From the NCBI GenBank assembly GCA_000759755.1, contig BBMW01000003.1, forward strand, positions 124,001-188,000: 64,000 bases of DNA, written 5' to 3'. Below the pieces are notes generated by a model that was given only the letters and a program-made list of their open reading frames with translations, did no database searches and was not told the origin of the DNA. The translations under genes were made by a program, and so were the position numbers. The stretch is from Citrobacter werkmanii NBRC 105721 (GTDB taxonomy: Bacteria > Pseudomonadota > Gammaproteobacteria > Enterobacterales > Enterobacteriaceae). Shown in pieces: positions 10,008-18,514 of the stretch (position 1 is the stretch's first letter; every line of letters begins with the position of its first letter).

Positions 10008-10232
10008 TTATGCGACGGCTTCTGCTTCAATGACAGGCACGATGACACTGGCATGGTTGCCTTTTGGCCCCTGGTGGACATCAAACTGGACAGACTGTCC
10101 GGCTTTTAGCGTTCTGTAACCATCCATCTGAATGGTGGAGTAATGGGCGAAAATGTCTTCGCCGCCGCCTTCGGGGCAGATGAAACCAAACCCTTTGGCG
10201 TTGTTGAACCACTTAACAGTACCCGTTTCCAT
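10008..10232 (-). CDS. cspD: Cold-shock-like DNA replication inhibitor CspD
   Basis: CspD is a stationary-phase member of the CspA family. It is not cold-induced; it binds single-stranded DNA as a dimer, inhibits replication and is toxic when overproduced. The 74 residues hold the cold-shock domain with RNP1-like KGFGFI and RNP2-like DIFAHY aromatic motifs, and an acidic C-terminal tail (IEAEAVA) typical of CspD. The ATG at 10232 (METGTVKWFN) matches the family start; a longer in-frame reading upstream is not supported. The gene is divergent from clpS, as in E. coli, where Lon degrades CspD. Confidence 0.95.
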   Translation of the reverse strand: METGTVKWFNNAKGFGFICPEGGGEDIFAHYSTIQMDGYRTLKAGQSVQFDVHQGPKGNHASVIVPVIEAEAVA

Positions 10233-10555
10233 ACTTCGACATCCTTCGTAGATCTTATATAAGTAAGATGGAATGAACCGGTTGCGGAGTGGGGGCTGTT
10301 CAAAACCTCGCCAACTCTCGAAACTACAATTTAGAGAAATCAGGCGGGGCGTCAAGCGTCAGACGGATGGAATAGGGTAAAAATGCATCAAAATTTGAAG
10401 CAGTTAACGCTATTGTCGGTTCTGTGACAGATGTCGCGGATGACACTAATAGATGATAGTTATCTAATACTTGAGGTAGATTGAGTGTGTGCATAGGCTG
10501 CTTGTCAGCGGCAACATTTTCTGCCGGAAACCGTAACTGAAGATGACGACTGACA
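10233..10555. other. Divergent intergenic region cspD / clpS
   Basis: These 323 bases carry the promoters of cspD (left) and the clpSA operon (right). An AGGA ribosome site precedes cspD. The region is moderately AT-rich in 10370-10480. I saw no additional gene or RNA. Confidence 0.55.
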
Positions 10556-10876
10556 ATGAGTAAGACGAACGACTGGCTGGATTTCGATCTGCTGGCGGAA
10601 GACAAATTGCGCGACGCGCTAAAACCGCCATCTATGTATAAAGTGATATTAATCAATGATGATTACACTCCGATGGAGTTTGTTATTGACGTGTTACAAA
10701 AATTCTTTTCTTATGATGTAGAACGTGCAACGCAACTGATGCTTGCAGTTCACTATCAAGGTAAAGCTATTTGCGGCGTGTTTACTGCCGAAGTGGCTGA
10801 AACCAAAGTATCGATGGTGAACAAATATGCGAGGGAGAACGAGCATCCGTTGCTGTGTACGCTGGAAAAAGCCTGA
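10556..10876 (+). CDS. clpS: ClpAP adaptor ClpS
   Basis: ClpS is the cytoplasmic N-recognin that binds proteins with Leu, Phe, Tyr or Trp at the N-terminus and hands them to ClpA. The 106 residues are nearly the same as E. coli ClpS. The flexible N-terminus ([26 protein letters not shown]) needed for delivery is followed by the folded domain with the ligand-pocket segment [14 protein letters not shown] and the conserved [20 protein letters not shown]. clpA begins 30 bases downstream, so the two are likely co-transcribed. Confidence 0.97.
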   Translation: MSKTNDWLDFDLLAEDKLRDALKPPSMYKVILINDDYTPMEFVIDVLQKFFSYDVERATQLMLAVHYQGKAICGVFTAEVAETKVSMVNKYARENEHPLLCTLEKA

Positions 10877-10906
10877 ATGCAGGCATAAATATTGGGGGAG
10901 GTGCCT

Positions 10907-13183
10907 ATGCTCAATCAAGAACTGGAACTCAGTTTAAACATGGCTTTCGCCAGAGCGCGCGAGCACCGACATGAGTTTATGACCGTCGAGCACTTGTTAC
11001 TGGCGTTGCTCAGTAACCCATCGGCCCGCGAAGCGCTGGAAGCGTGTTCTGTGGATCTGGTGGCGCTCCGTCAGGAACTCGAAGCCTTCATTGAACAAAC
11101 CACACCCGTATTGCCTGCCAGTGAAGAAGAGCGCGACACGCAGCCAACGTTGAGTTTTCAGCGTGTACTGCAACGTGCGGTCTTCCATGTTCAGTCCTCC
11201 GGGCGCAATGAAGTTACCGGCGCAAATGTTCTGGTAGCTATCTTTAGCGAGCAGGAATCTCAGGCGGCTTATCTGCTGCGTAAGCATGAAGTGAGTCGTC
11301 TGGACGTGGTGAATTTTATTTCTCATGGCACGCGCAAAGACGAACCAAGTCAGTCTTCTGACTCCGGGAATCAGCCAAATAACGAAGAGCAAGCTGGCGG
11401 GGAGGACCGTATGGAGAACTTCACGACTAACCTTAACCAGCTTGCCCGTGTGGGCGGAATTGATCCGCTCATTGGCCGGGACAAAGAGCTGGAGCGCGCC
11501 ATTCAGGTACTGTGCCGTCGCAGAAAAAACAACCCGCTGTTGGTGGGGGAATCTGGCGTCGGTAAAACCGCGATTGCCGAAGGTCTTGCCTGGCGCATTG
11601 TCCAGGGCGACGTGCCGGAAGTCATGGCGGACTGCACCCTTTACTCTCTGGATATCGGGTCGCTGCTGGCGGGCACCAAATACCGCGGCGATTTTGAAAA
11701 ACGCTTTAAGGCGCTGTTGAAACAGCTGGAACAGGATACCAACAGCATCCTGTTTATTGATGAGATCCACACCATTATCGGTGCGGGTGCGGCCTCGGGC
11801 GGCCAGGTGGATGCGGCTAACTTAATCAAGCCTCTGCTCTCCAGCGGTAAAATCCGTGTAATAGGTTCCACAACCTATCAGGAATTCAGCAATATTTTTG
11901 AGAAGGACCGGGCGTTAGCGCGCCGTTTCCAGAAAATTGATATCACTGAGCCGTCGGTAGAAGAGACCGTGCAGATCATCAACGGTCTGAAACCGAAATA
12001 CGAAGCGCACCATGACGTTCGCTACACCGCTAAAGCGGTACGTGCAGCGGTCGAACTGGCGGTGAAATACATCAACGATCGTCATCTGCCGGATAAAGCC
12101 ATTGACGTGATCGATGAAGCGGGCGCGCGTGCGCGTCTGTTACCGGTCAGCAAACGCAAGAAAACCGTTAACGTAGCCGATATTGAGTCCGTGGTGGCCC
12201 GCATCGCGCGTATCCCGGAGAAGAGCGTGTCGCAGAGCGATCGTGATACGCTGAAAAATCTGGGTAACCGTCTGAAAATGCTGGTATTCGGACAGGATAA
12301 AGCCATTGAGGCGCTGACTGAAGCGATCAAAATGAGCCGTGCCGGTCTCGGACATGAGCATAAACCTGTCGGTTCATTCCTGTTTGCCGGACCGACTGGC
12401 GTTGGTAAGACCGAAGTCACGGTGCAGCTGTCCAAAGCGCTCGGCATTGAGCTGCTGCGTTTTGATATGTCTGAGTATATGGAACGTCACACCGTCAGTC
12501 GTCTGATTGGTGCGCCTCCGGGATACGTCGGTTATGACCAGGGCGGTTTGCTGACCGACGCGGTCATTAAACACCCGCATGCGGTCCTGCTGTTGGATGA
12601 AATCGAAAAAGCGCACCCGGATGTCTTTAACCTGCTGCTGCAGGTGATGGATAACGGTACGCTGACCGACAATAATGGCCGTAAGGCGGACTTCCGTAAC
12701 GTGGTGCTGGTCATGACCACCAACGCCGGGGTACGTGAGACCGAGCGTAAATCGATTGGGCTTATTCATCAGGACAACAGTACTGATGCGATGGGCGAAA
12801 TCAAAAAAGTGTTTACGCCGGAATTCCGTAACCGTCTCGACAACATTATCTGGTTCGACCATCTCTCTACCGAGGTGATTCATCAGGTTGTAGATAAGTT
12901 TATTGTCGAGTTGCAGGTACAGCTGGATCAGAAAGGCGTCTCACTGGAAGTAAGCCAGGAAGCACGTAACTGGCTGGCTGAGAAAGGCTATGACCGCGCG
13001 ATGGGCGCACGTCCGATGACGCGTGTTGTTCAGGACAACCTGAAAAAACCATTAGCCAACGAACTGCTGTTCGGTTCGCTTGTGGATGGTGGTCAGGTAA
13101 CCGTTGAATTGGATAAAGAGAAAAATGAGCTGACCTATGGTTTCCAGAGTGCGCAAAAGCACAAGCCAGAAGCCGCACATTAA
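10907..13183 (+). CDS. clpA: ATP-dependent Clp protease ATP-binding subunit ClpA
   Basis: ClpA is the hexameric AAA+ unfoldase that feeds ClpP. The N-domain (about 1-142, [24 protein letters not shown]) binds ClpS. AAA-1 has Walker A GESGVGKT at about 214-221 and Walker B LFIDEIH. AAA-2 has GPTGVGKT at about 495-502 and [12 protein letters not shown]. The IGL-type loop that docks on ClpP is [11 protein letters not shown] near residue 615. Length (758) equals E. coli ClpA. ATG 10907 is chosen over an upstream GTG because of the GGGGGAGG ribosome site. An internal start at Met169 is also preserved. Confidence 0.97.
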   Translation: MLNQELELSLNMAFARAREHRHEFMTVEHLLLALLSNPSAREALEACSVDLVALRQELEAFIEQTTPVLPASEEERDTQPTLSFQRVLQRAVFHVQSSGRNEVTGANVLVAIFSEQESQAAYLLRKHEVSRLDVVNFISHGTRKDEPSQSSDSGNQPNNEEQAGGEDRMENFTTNLNQLARVGGIDPLIGRDKELERAIQVLCRRRKNNPLLVGESGVGKTAIAEGLAWRIVQGDVPEVMADCTLYSLDIGSLLAGTKYRGDFEKRFKALLKQLEQDTNSILFIDEIHTIIGAGAASGGQVDAANLIKPLLSSGKIRVIGSTTYQEFSNIFEKDRALARRFQKIDITEPSVEETVQIINGLKPKYEAHHDVRYTAKAVRAAVELAVKYINDRHLPDKAIDVIDEAGARARLLPVSKRKKTVNVADIESVVARIARIPEKSVSQSDRDTLKNLGNRLKMLVFGQDKAIEALTEAIKMSRAGLGHEHKPVGSFLFAGPTGVGKTEVTVQLSKALGIELLRFDMSEYMERHTVSRLIGAPPGYVGYDQGGLLTDAVIKHPHAVLLLDEIEKAHPDVFNLLLQVMDNGTLTDNNGRKADFRNVVLVMTTNAGVRETERKSIGLIHQDNSTDAMGEIKKVFTPEFRNRLDNIIWFDHLSTEVIHQVVDKFIVELQVQLDQKGVSLEVSQEARNWLAEKGYDRAMGARPMTRVVQDNLKKPLANELLFGSLVDGGQVTVELDKEKNELTYGFQSAQKHKPEAAH
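11399..11413 (+). promoter_or_regulatory. Internal ribosome binding site in clpA (short ClpA form)
   Basis: GGGGAGG at 11399-11405 lies five bases before an in-frame ATG at 11411, which is codon 169 of clpA. E. coli clpA is known to use an internal start at codon 169 to make a 65-kDa form without the N-domain. The strong ribosome site suggests the same happens here. Confidence 0.7.
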
Positions 13184-13202
13184 TCTTTAATCACCTCATG
13201 AG

Positions 13203-13227
13203 CCGGGCGTAATGCCCGGTTTTTTTT
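13203..13227 (+). terminator. Rho-independent terminator of clpSA
   Basis: CCGGGC and GCCCGG around GTAAT are followed by eight Ts. It lies 20 bases after the clpA stop and is the last sequence collinear with the E. coli clpA region. Confidence 0.92.
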
Positions 13228-13281
13228 CGCCTGTATGTAGTGATTTGAATTGGGGGAACTCGGCGTGTTTAACCGGCAGGC

Positions 13282-13308
13282 AAAAAATAAGCCTGCGTAA
13301 GGGAGATT
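13282..13308 (-). other. P2-phage-type attachment core within the cyaR terminator
   Basis: The 27 bases AAAAAATAAGCC...AGGGAGATT differ at two places from the P2 attP/attB (locI) core as I recall it. In E. coli the P2 site locI lies next to yegQ and holds the P2 remnant ogrK. Here no prophage genes are present, so the site looks empty. The match is from memory and should be aligned. Confidence 0.55.
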
Positions 13309-13367
13309 ACGCAGGCTAAGGAGGTGGTTCCTGGTACAGCTAGCATTTATGGGTTATGTTTTTCAGC
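13282..13367 (-). ncRNA. cyaR: Hfq-dependent small RNA CyaR (RyeE)
   Basis: Read on the minus strand, 86 bases run from GCTGAAAAACATAACCCATA to a terminator stem (AGCCTGCGTAA and TTACGCAGGCT) ending in TTATTTTTT. This matches E. coli CyaR, including the anti-Shine-Dalgarno block ACCAGGAACCACCTCCTTAG. CyaR is a CRP-activated RNA that represses ompX, luxS, nadE and yqaE with Hfq. It lies downstream of trhP on the same strand, the same relation as in E. coli. Confidence 0.93.
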
Positions 13368-13374
13368 GGGTGGG

Positions 13375-13417
13375 ATAATACCCTTAATGAACGAAACGGT
13401 ATGTGATCGATTTCTAA
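13375..13417 (-). promoter_or_regulatory. cyaR promoter with CRP site
   Basis: TATTAT at 13375-13380 is a -10 element seven bases before the RNA start at 13367. A CRP half site TGTGA with a weaker partner (TCTAA against TCACA) spans 13402-13417 and centres near -42, the class II position. cyaR is known to depend on CRP-cAMP. Confidence 0.7.
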
Positions 13418-13452
13418 GAATCTTCCGAACGCTGAAAAATAACCGTAATTAA

Positions 13453-14814
13453 CTACTTAGCATGCGGGTTGCGCGTGGACTCACCGGCAAAATTACGCAT
13501 TAACAAGGCATAATTCAGATCGATATCCTCAGGTACCGGCATCCACACGGTGTAGCCATCGCCCGGAGCAACCGGCATGGCTTCGCCTTTCGCGTTTTCC
13601 ATCTGCTCAAGGGTAAAGTTGATATTGCCCTGTGGGGTCATCAATTCCAGGCTGTCGCCGACGGTAAATTTGTTTTTCACCAGCACGGCTGCCAGTTCGC
13701 CTTTACGTTCGCCGGTAAATTCGCCAACAAACTGCTGACGCTCTGACACAGAGAAGCCGTATTCGTAGTTCTGATAGTCGTCATGCGTATGGCGGCGCAG
13801 GAACCCTTCGGTGTAACCGCGATGCGCCAGACCTTCCAGCGTTTCCAGCAGTTGCGGGTCGAACGGTTTGCCAGCAGCGGCATCATCAATTGCTTTGCGA
13901 TAAACCTGCGCGGTACGTGCGCAGTAATAGTATGACTTGGTACGGCCTTCGATCTTCAGCGAATGCACGCCCATTTGCGTCAGACGCTCAACGTGGGCAA
14001 TGGCACGCAAATCTTTCGAGTTCATGATGTAAGTGCCGTGTTCGTCTTCGAACGCGGTCATGTACTCACCTGGTCGCTGGGCTTCTTCAATCATAAAGAC
14101 TTTATCTGTCGGCGCGCCAATACCCAATGTGGGTTCGACGTTTTGTACCGGGATCGGCTCGTACTTATGTACGATATTGCCCACCACGTCTTCTTTCCCT
14201 TCCTGCACGTTGTATTCCCAGCGGCAGGCATTGGTACAGGTGCCCTGGTTCGGGTCGCGCTTGTTGATGTAACCAGAGAGCAGGCAGCGCCCGGAATAGG
14301 CCATGCACAATGCACCGTGAACGAAGATCTCAATCTCCATATCGGGCACCTGGGTACGGATCTCTTCAATTTCTTCCAGCGACAGTTCGCGAGACAAGAT
14401 CACGCGGGTCAGCCCCATCTGCTTCCAGAATTTGACCGTCGCCCAGTTAACGGCATTAGCCTGCACCGACAGGTGAATATCCATGTCAGGGAAGTTCTCG
14501 CGCACCAGCATAATCAGACCCGGGTCCGACATGATCAGCGCATCCGGCCCCATTTCCACCACCGGTTTCAGATCACGAATGAAGGTTTTCAGCTTGGCAT
14601 TGTGCGGGGCGATGTTAACCACCACATAGAATTTTTTACCCAGTTCATGGGCTTCATTAATGCCGCGCTGCAGGTTTTCGTGGTTGAATTCGTTGTTGCG
14701 TACGCGCAGTGAATAACGCGGTTGGCCCGCATACACAGCATCTGCGCCATAGGCGAAAGCGTAACGCATATTTTTCAGCGTTCCCGCCGGGGAAAGGAGT
14801 TCCGGTTTAAACAT
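13453..14814 (-). CDS. trhP: tRNA 5-hydroxyuridine synthase TrhP (YegQ), U32 family
   Basis: TrhP (formerly YegQ, listed as a U32 peptidase) is a prephenate-dependent enzyme that hydroxylates U34 of tRNA on the way to cmo5U. The 453 residues equal the E. coli length. The protein starts MFKPELLSPAGTLKNMRYAF, the U32 signature, and carries the Cys cluster CLLSGYINKRDPNQGTCTNACRW near residues 175-200 that is likely to bind an Fe-S cluster. In E. coli yegP lies between baeR and yegQ; here the 165-base gap has no yegP. The gene faces clpA across the cyaR region. Confidence 0.95.
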   Translation of the reverse strand: MFKPELLSPAGTLKNMRYAFAYGADAVYAGQPRYSLRVRNNEFNHENLQRGINEAHELGKKFYVVVNIAPHNAKLKTFIRDLKPVVEMGPDALIMSDPGLIMLVRENFPDMDIHLSVQANAVNWATVKFWKQMGLTRVILSRELSLEEIEEIRTQVPDMEIEIFVHGALCMAYSGRCLLSGYINKRDPNQGTCTNACRWEYNVQEGKEDVVGNIVHKYEPIPVQNVEPTLGIGAPTDKVFMIEEAQRPGEYMTAFEDEHGTYIMNSKDLRAIAHVERLTQMGVHSLKIEGRTKSYYYCARTAQVYRKAIDDAAAGKPFDPQLLETLEGLAHRGYTEGFLRRHTHDDYQNYEYGFSVSERQQFVGEFTGERKGELAAVLVKNKFTVGDSLELMTPQGNINFTLEQMENAKGEAMPVAPGDGYTVWMPVPEDIDLNYALLMRNFAGESTRNPHAK

Positions 14815-14844
14815 AATTATCTCGTTCTGATGACAGGTCAGACT

Positions 14845-14863
14845 CGCCTCACTTAATGAGGCG
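14845..14863 (-). repeat. Hairpin in the trhP leader
   Basis: CGCCTCA and TGAGGCG flank a five-base loop, a 7-bp perfect stem about 30-50 bases upstream of the trhP start and downstream of its predicted promoter. It would form in the 5' untranslated RNA. Its function, if any, is unknown. Confidence 0.45.
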
Positions 14864-14895
14864 GTTAGGGGAGTGCCCCCATATTAAGGGCGGGC

Positions 14896-14924
14896 ATTGT
14901 AGCGCTGAGGGGCGGGCAGGTAAA
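14896..14924 (-). promoter_or_regulatory. Likely sigma-70 promoter of trhP
   Basis: On the minus strand TTTACC (14919-14924) and TACAAT (14896-14901) are 17 bases apart. The -10 is a 5/6 match and the -35 is about 4/6. It lies within the 165-base gap between baeR and trhP, so trhP need not depend on baeR transcription. Confidence 0.5.
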
Positions 14925-14979
14925 GTCATTGTGCTGGTGGTTGCTTCGCCTTACCCGATATCATTTGTACTATCGCTGA

Positions 14980-15702
14980 TTACGCAATTCGGCACGCATC
15001 GGCTTCCCAGCGATACCCTACGCCATACACCGCGCGAATGAAGGACTGCTCTGCATCCAGCGACTCCAGCTTACGTCGCAGGTTCTTAATGTGGCTGTCG
15101 ATGGTGCGGTCGGTAACGACGCGGTAGTCGTCATACAGATGATTGAGCAACTGCTCGCGGGAGAACACTTTTCCCGGCTCGTGTGACAGCGTTTTGAGTA
15201 AGCGAAATTCCGCAGGCGTTAAGTCGAGCATTTTCCCCCGCCACGACGCCTGAAAACGACCTTCGTCGACGATCAACGGGCTGTCTGCATCCATTTGTTG
15301 CAGTTCGCGCTGTGGCTTGCAACGGCGCAGGATCGTCTTCACGCGAGCAACGACTTCGCGCGGGCTGTAGGGTTTACAAATATAATCATCCGCACCAATC
15401 TCCAGTCCCAGCAGACGGTCAATCTCTTCGATTTTTGCGGTTACCATCATGATGGGAACTTCAGAGAAACGGCGAATTTCCCGACACAGTGTCAGGCCAT
15501 CGGTGCCGGGCAGCATCAGATCCAACAAGATCAGATCGGGCGGCGTTTGACGTACGTAAGGCAGGACCAGATCGCCATGGCTGATGAGCGTAGGCGCGTA
15601 GCTTGCCGCCCGCAGATAGTCAATAAGCAGTTGTCCCAGCTTGGGTTCGTCTTCCACGATCAGAATACGCGGCGTGTTTTCATCAATGGGTAACTCTGTC
15701 AT
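14980..15702 (-). CDS. baeR: Envelope-stress response regulator BaeR
   Basis: BaeR is the OmpR-type response regulator of the BaeSR system. It activates mdtABCD, acrD and spy in response to indole, flavonoids and envelope damage. The receiver domain shows the acidic pair near 17-19 (VEDEP), phospho-acceptor Asp61 (LLDLMLPG) and Lys110 (CKPYSPRE). The C-terminal winged helix is [25 protein letters not shown] ... [15 protein letters not shown]. Length (240) matches E. coli. The start overlaps the baeS stop by 4 bases, so it is the last gene of the mdtABCD-baeSR operon. Confidence 0.97.
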   Translation of the reverse strand: MTELPIDENTPRILIVEDEPKLGQLLIDYLRAASYAPTLISHGDLVLPYVRQTPPDLILLDLMLPGTDGLTLCREIRRFSEVPIMMVTAKIEEIDRLLGLEIGADDYICKPYSPREVVARVKTILRRCKPQRELQQMDADSPLIVDEGRFQASWRGKMLDLTPAEFRLLKTLSHEPGKVFSREQLLNHLYDDYRVVTDRTIDSHIKNLRRKLESLDAEQSFIRAVYGVGYRWEADACRIA

Positions 15703-17102
15703 ACATCTCTCTGTAAATCGCGTTCGAGCGGTAGCTCTACTGTAATGCTAACCCCGCCAAAAGGCGAATGAGCGGCGCGGATCAGGCCATTATGCGCCTG
15801 TACAATATTGACGCAAATCGCCAACCCCAAGCCGGAACCACCGCTGGCTCGGTTACGCGAGCCTTCAGTGCGATAAAACCGTTCAAACAGCTTCTGCAAC
15901 TGCTCTTCACTCACGCCGGGAGCGGAATCAGCGAAGGTTAATAACACCATTCGTTCACGTTGTTCAGCGCTGATATGCAGCCCGCCGCCGTTGTCGGTGT
16001 AGCGCAAGCTGTTTTCCAGCAGATTGTTGAACAGCTGCATCAGACGATCCCTGTCGCCAAATACCGTCATACTGTCCGGGAGAGAAAGTTGTATCGTCAA
16101 TCCCCGGCTGGCAAAGCGTTCACGAAATGCACCGCTTGCCACTTCCAGCAGGGGAATAAGATCCAGCGATGTTTTCTGGTAGGCCAGCGCGCCTTCATCG
16201 GACATGGAGAGCTGATGAAGATCGTCCACCAGTTTGGTGAGCGTTGCGACTTCGGCCTGTAAAGAGGTCACGGAGTCGGGGGTAAACTGGCGTACGCCAT
16301 CCTGAATAGCTTCCAGCTCGCCGCGTAGCACCGCCAACGGCGTACGCAGTTCGTGAGAAATATCGGCCATAAAATCACGCCGCATCTGCTGGTTTTTTTC
16401 CAGCGTACTGGCAAGCTGGTTGAAATCTTGCGCCAGTTTGCCCAGCTCATCGGTACTGGTCGGCGCAACGCGGGTGGTGAAATCGCCTGCAGCCAGTTTA
16501 TGCGTGCCTTCCACCAGTCGTTTGACCGGGGCCAACAGGCCGCGCGCCAGCGTAAATGTTGCCAGCGCCGCCAGAATCGTGGAGAGCGCGACGATAAGCC
16601 AACTGGAGCGTCTTTGCTGCATGTCGAAATTGATATCCGTATTTCGCGTTAAGCGCTCTACGGGAGAAGCAATCACGGCACCCACTTCGCTACCGTTGAC
16701 GCGGATAGGATGGCGCATACCGTCGTGAGGGACCGGAGCGCGCGGACCGACCAACACGCGAGCGTTTTGATCAACAACCCAAAACTGGGTACGCCAGCCG
16801 TGCGGCGGCATGCCGGGACCGGGTTTATCATCGTCGTTGTCGTGTTCAAAAGAGCGCAGGATCTGAAAAACAAAGCGATCGTTATTGCGTAAGAACCGCC
16901 AGTTGCCATGCTGCTCATACTGCTCGCTCAACGCGTCGCTGAGCATTTGCAGACGCTGCTCGTTACCGTGTTTGATATAGTCAATAAAACCACGTTCGAA
17001 GCTAATGCGTACGGCCCAGTGCATACTGATCAGCAACACAATGCAGGTGGCGAAAATCGCCAGAAACAGTTTGCCGGTGATACCGGGCCGCCAGAACTTC
17101 AT
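15699..17102 (-). CDS. baeS: Sensor histidine kinase BaeS
   Basis: BaeS is the inner-membrane kinase partner of BaeR. Two transmembrane helices (about 10-32 and 167-190) frame a periplasmic sensor segment. Then come HAMP (about 190-240), the HisKA dimerisation helix with the phospho-acceptor His250 ([14 protein letters not shown]), and a HATPase domain ([21 protein letters not shown]). The 467 residues equal the E. coli length. The start overlaps the last base of the mdtD stop, and baeR overlaps its end, so translation is coupled across the operon. Confidence 0.96.
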   Translation of the reverse strand: MKFWRPGITGKLFLAIFATCIVLLISMHWAVRISFERGFIDYIKHGNEQRLQMLSDALSEQYEQHGNWRFLRNNDRFVFQILRSFEHDNDDDKPGPGMPPHGWRTQFWVVDQNARVLVGPRAPVPHDGMRHPIRVNGSEVGAVIASPVERLTRNTDINFDMQQRRSSWLIVALSTILAALATFTLARGLLAPVKRLVEGTHKLAAGDFTTRVAPTSTDELGKLAQDFNQLASTLEKNQQMRRDFMADISHELRTPLAVLRGELEAIQDGVRQFTPDSVTSLQAEVATLTKLVDDLHQLSMSDEGALAYQKTSLDLIPLLEVASGAFRERFASRGLTIQLSLPDSMTVFGDRDRLMQLFNNLLENSLRYTDNGGGLHISAEQRERMVLLTFADSAPGVSEEQLQKLFERFYRTEGSRNRASGGSGLGLAICVNIVQAHNGLIRAAHSPFGGVSITVELPLERDLQRDV

Positions 17103-18514
17103 CAGGTGCTCCTTTTGCGCCGTGAGATCACCGCGTTAGTTTGCGTGTCGTTCGGCACGCGGGCAAAAATAATGGCGGGCAGAGCAATAATGAATGCAAT
17201 GCACAGCCAGGTATACATAAAGACGGTATGCGTACTGCCGCTGTCGATAGCGATATGCTGCTGACCAAACATGCCTAGCAACAGGCCAGCGATAGTCACC
17301 CCGATACTCATCGACAATTGCATGATCATCGACAGCAGGCTGTTGCCGCTGCTGGCAAGATCGTCTGGCAGGTCTTTAAGTGTAAGGGTATTCATGGATG
17401 AAAAACGCGTTGAGTTGACCATTCCCTGTAAGAACAGCACAAAGGGCAGGGCGTAATACCAGCCGAGCAGCGCGGTGGTCATCAGCAACAGGCTGACCAG
17501 AGACAGGCCAAGCGTTGTAGTGACCAGTACGCGGCGGTAGCCAAAGCGGTTAACGACCTGTACCACGATGCGCTTCATGCCCATACTGCCGAGCACCATC
17601 GGGACCATCATCAGCCCGGCATGAAAAGGTGAAAAACCGAGTCCAATCTGTAAAAACACTGGCGTCATAAACGGCAGCATACCGCTGCCGATACGTCCGG
17701 CAAAACTGCCGAGCAGACCTAACGAGAAGGTTGGTGTGTGAAACAGATTCAGACTAAACAGCGCGCGTGGATTACGATGGGCGTGTTTCAGATATAGCGC
17801 AATAGCCAACGCCCCGCAGATAACCAGCACCGCCAGCGTGATACCGGAGATGCCGGTTCCTTTACTGCCATCGAGCGCCAGCGTTAGCACCGCCATGCCG
17901 ACCGCCAGCATCGCGAATCCCGAAAGATCGAAGCGTCGCGTTTGCATGGTGTAGTTGGGCATCAGCATTAACGTTGCTATCGCGCCGACAATGCCAACCG
18001 GAATGTTCAGCAAAAATATCCAGTGCCAGGAGGCATACTCAACCAGAACGCCGCCTAACGCCGGACCCAGCAATGGGCCAATCTGGCCGGGTAACGTGAC
18101 AAACGTCATCGCCGCCATATATTGCTCACGCGGGACGATTTTCATCACCGTTAGTCTGCCAACCGGCACCATCATCGCGCCACCAACGCCTTGTAAGACG
18201 CGCGCCATCACCAGCTCGTTGAGCGTGCTGGACCAGGCGCAAAACAGCGAGCCAAGCGTAAACAGGATGATGGCGGTGAAGAAGATATTGCGCACGCCAA
18301 CTTTGTCCGCCAGCCATCCGCTGGCGGGCAGCATTACGGCAACGGTTAATACATATGACACAATGACCATATGCATATGTAACGGGCTTTCTCCGAGGCT
18401 GGCGGCCATCGAAGGAAGCGCGGTATTGACGATGGTGGTATCCAGCGACTGCATAAAAAAGCCGAATGCCACAATCCAAAGTTGCCAGCGGGTGCTGTCG
18501 GGAAGTTCTGTCAT
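17102..18514 (-). CDS. mdtD: MFS transporter MdtD (IceT), DHA2 family
   Basis: MdtD is a major facilitator of the 14-helix DHA2 type, encoded in the mdtABC operon. It is not needed for MdtABC drug efflux. Its Salmonella counterpart IceT exports citrate and iron citrate under BaeSR control, so citrate efflux is the best guess here. The 470 residues are helical throughout. The motif-A-like loop [13 protein letters not shown] lies near residue 60 and the motif-C-like region [15 protein letters not shown] near 140. Start and stop overlap mdtC and baeS. Confidence 0.92.
   Translation of the reverse strand: MTELPDSTRWQLWIVAFGFFMQSLDTTIVNTALPSMAASLGESPLHMHMVIVSYVLTVAVMLPASGWLADKVGVRNIFFTAIILFTLGSLFCAWSSTLNELVMARVLQGVGGAMMVPVGRLTVMKIVPREQYMAAMTFVTLPGQIGPLLGPALGGVLVEYASWHWIFLLNIPVGIVGAIATLMLMPNYTMQTRRFDLSGFAMLAVGMAVLTLALDGSKGTGISGITLAVLVICGALAIALYLKHAHRNPRALFSLNLFHTPTFSLGLLGSFAGRIGSGMLPFMTPVFLQIGLGFSPFHAGLMMVPMVLGSMGMKRIVVQVVNRFGYRRVLVTTTLGLSLVSLLLMTTALLGWYYALPFVLFLQGMVNSTRFSSMNTLTLKDLPDDLASSGNSLLSMIMQLSMSIGVTIAGLLLGMFGQQHIAIDSGSTHTVFMYTWLCIAFIIALPAIIFARVPNDTQTNAVISRRKRST

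Noticed and set aside
10892-10906. Upstream GTG-type start for clpA
   Set aside because: It lies within the GGGGGAGG ribosome site of the ATG at 10907, which matches the family N-terminus.
13228-13281. Remnant of the serW tRNA gene or prophage genes at the breakpoint
   Set aside because: I compared the 54 bases with serW on both strands and saw no match of useful length, and there is no reading frame.
13963-14712. Plus-strand open reading frame (249 codons) opposite trhP
   Set aside because: It is antisense to a conserved gene and its product is rich in His, Arg and Val in the way mirror frames are.
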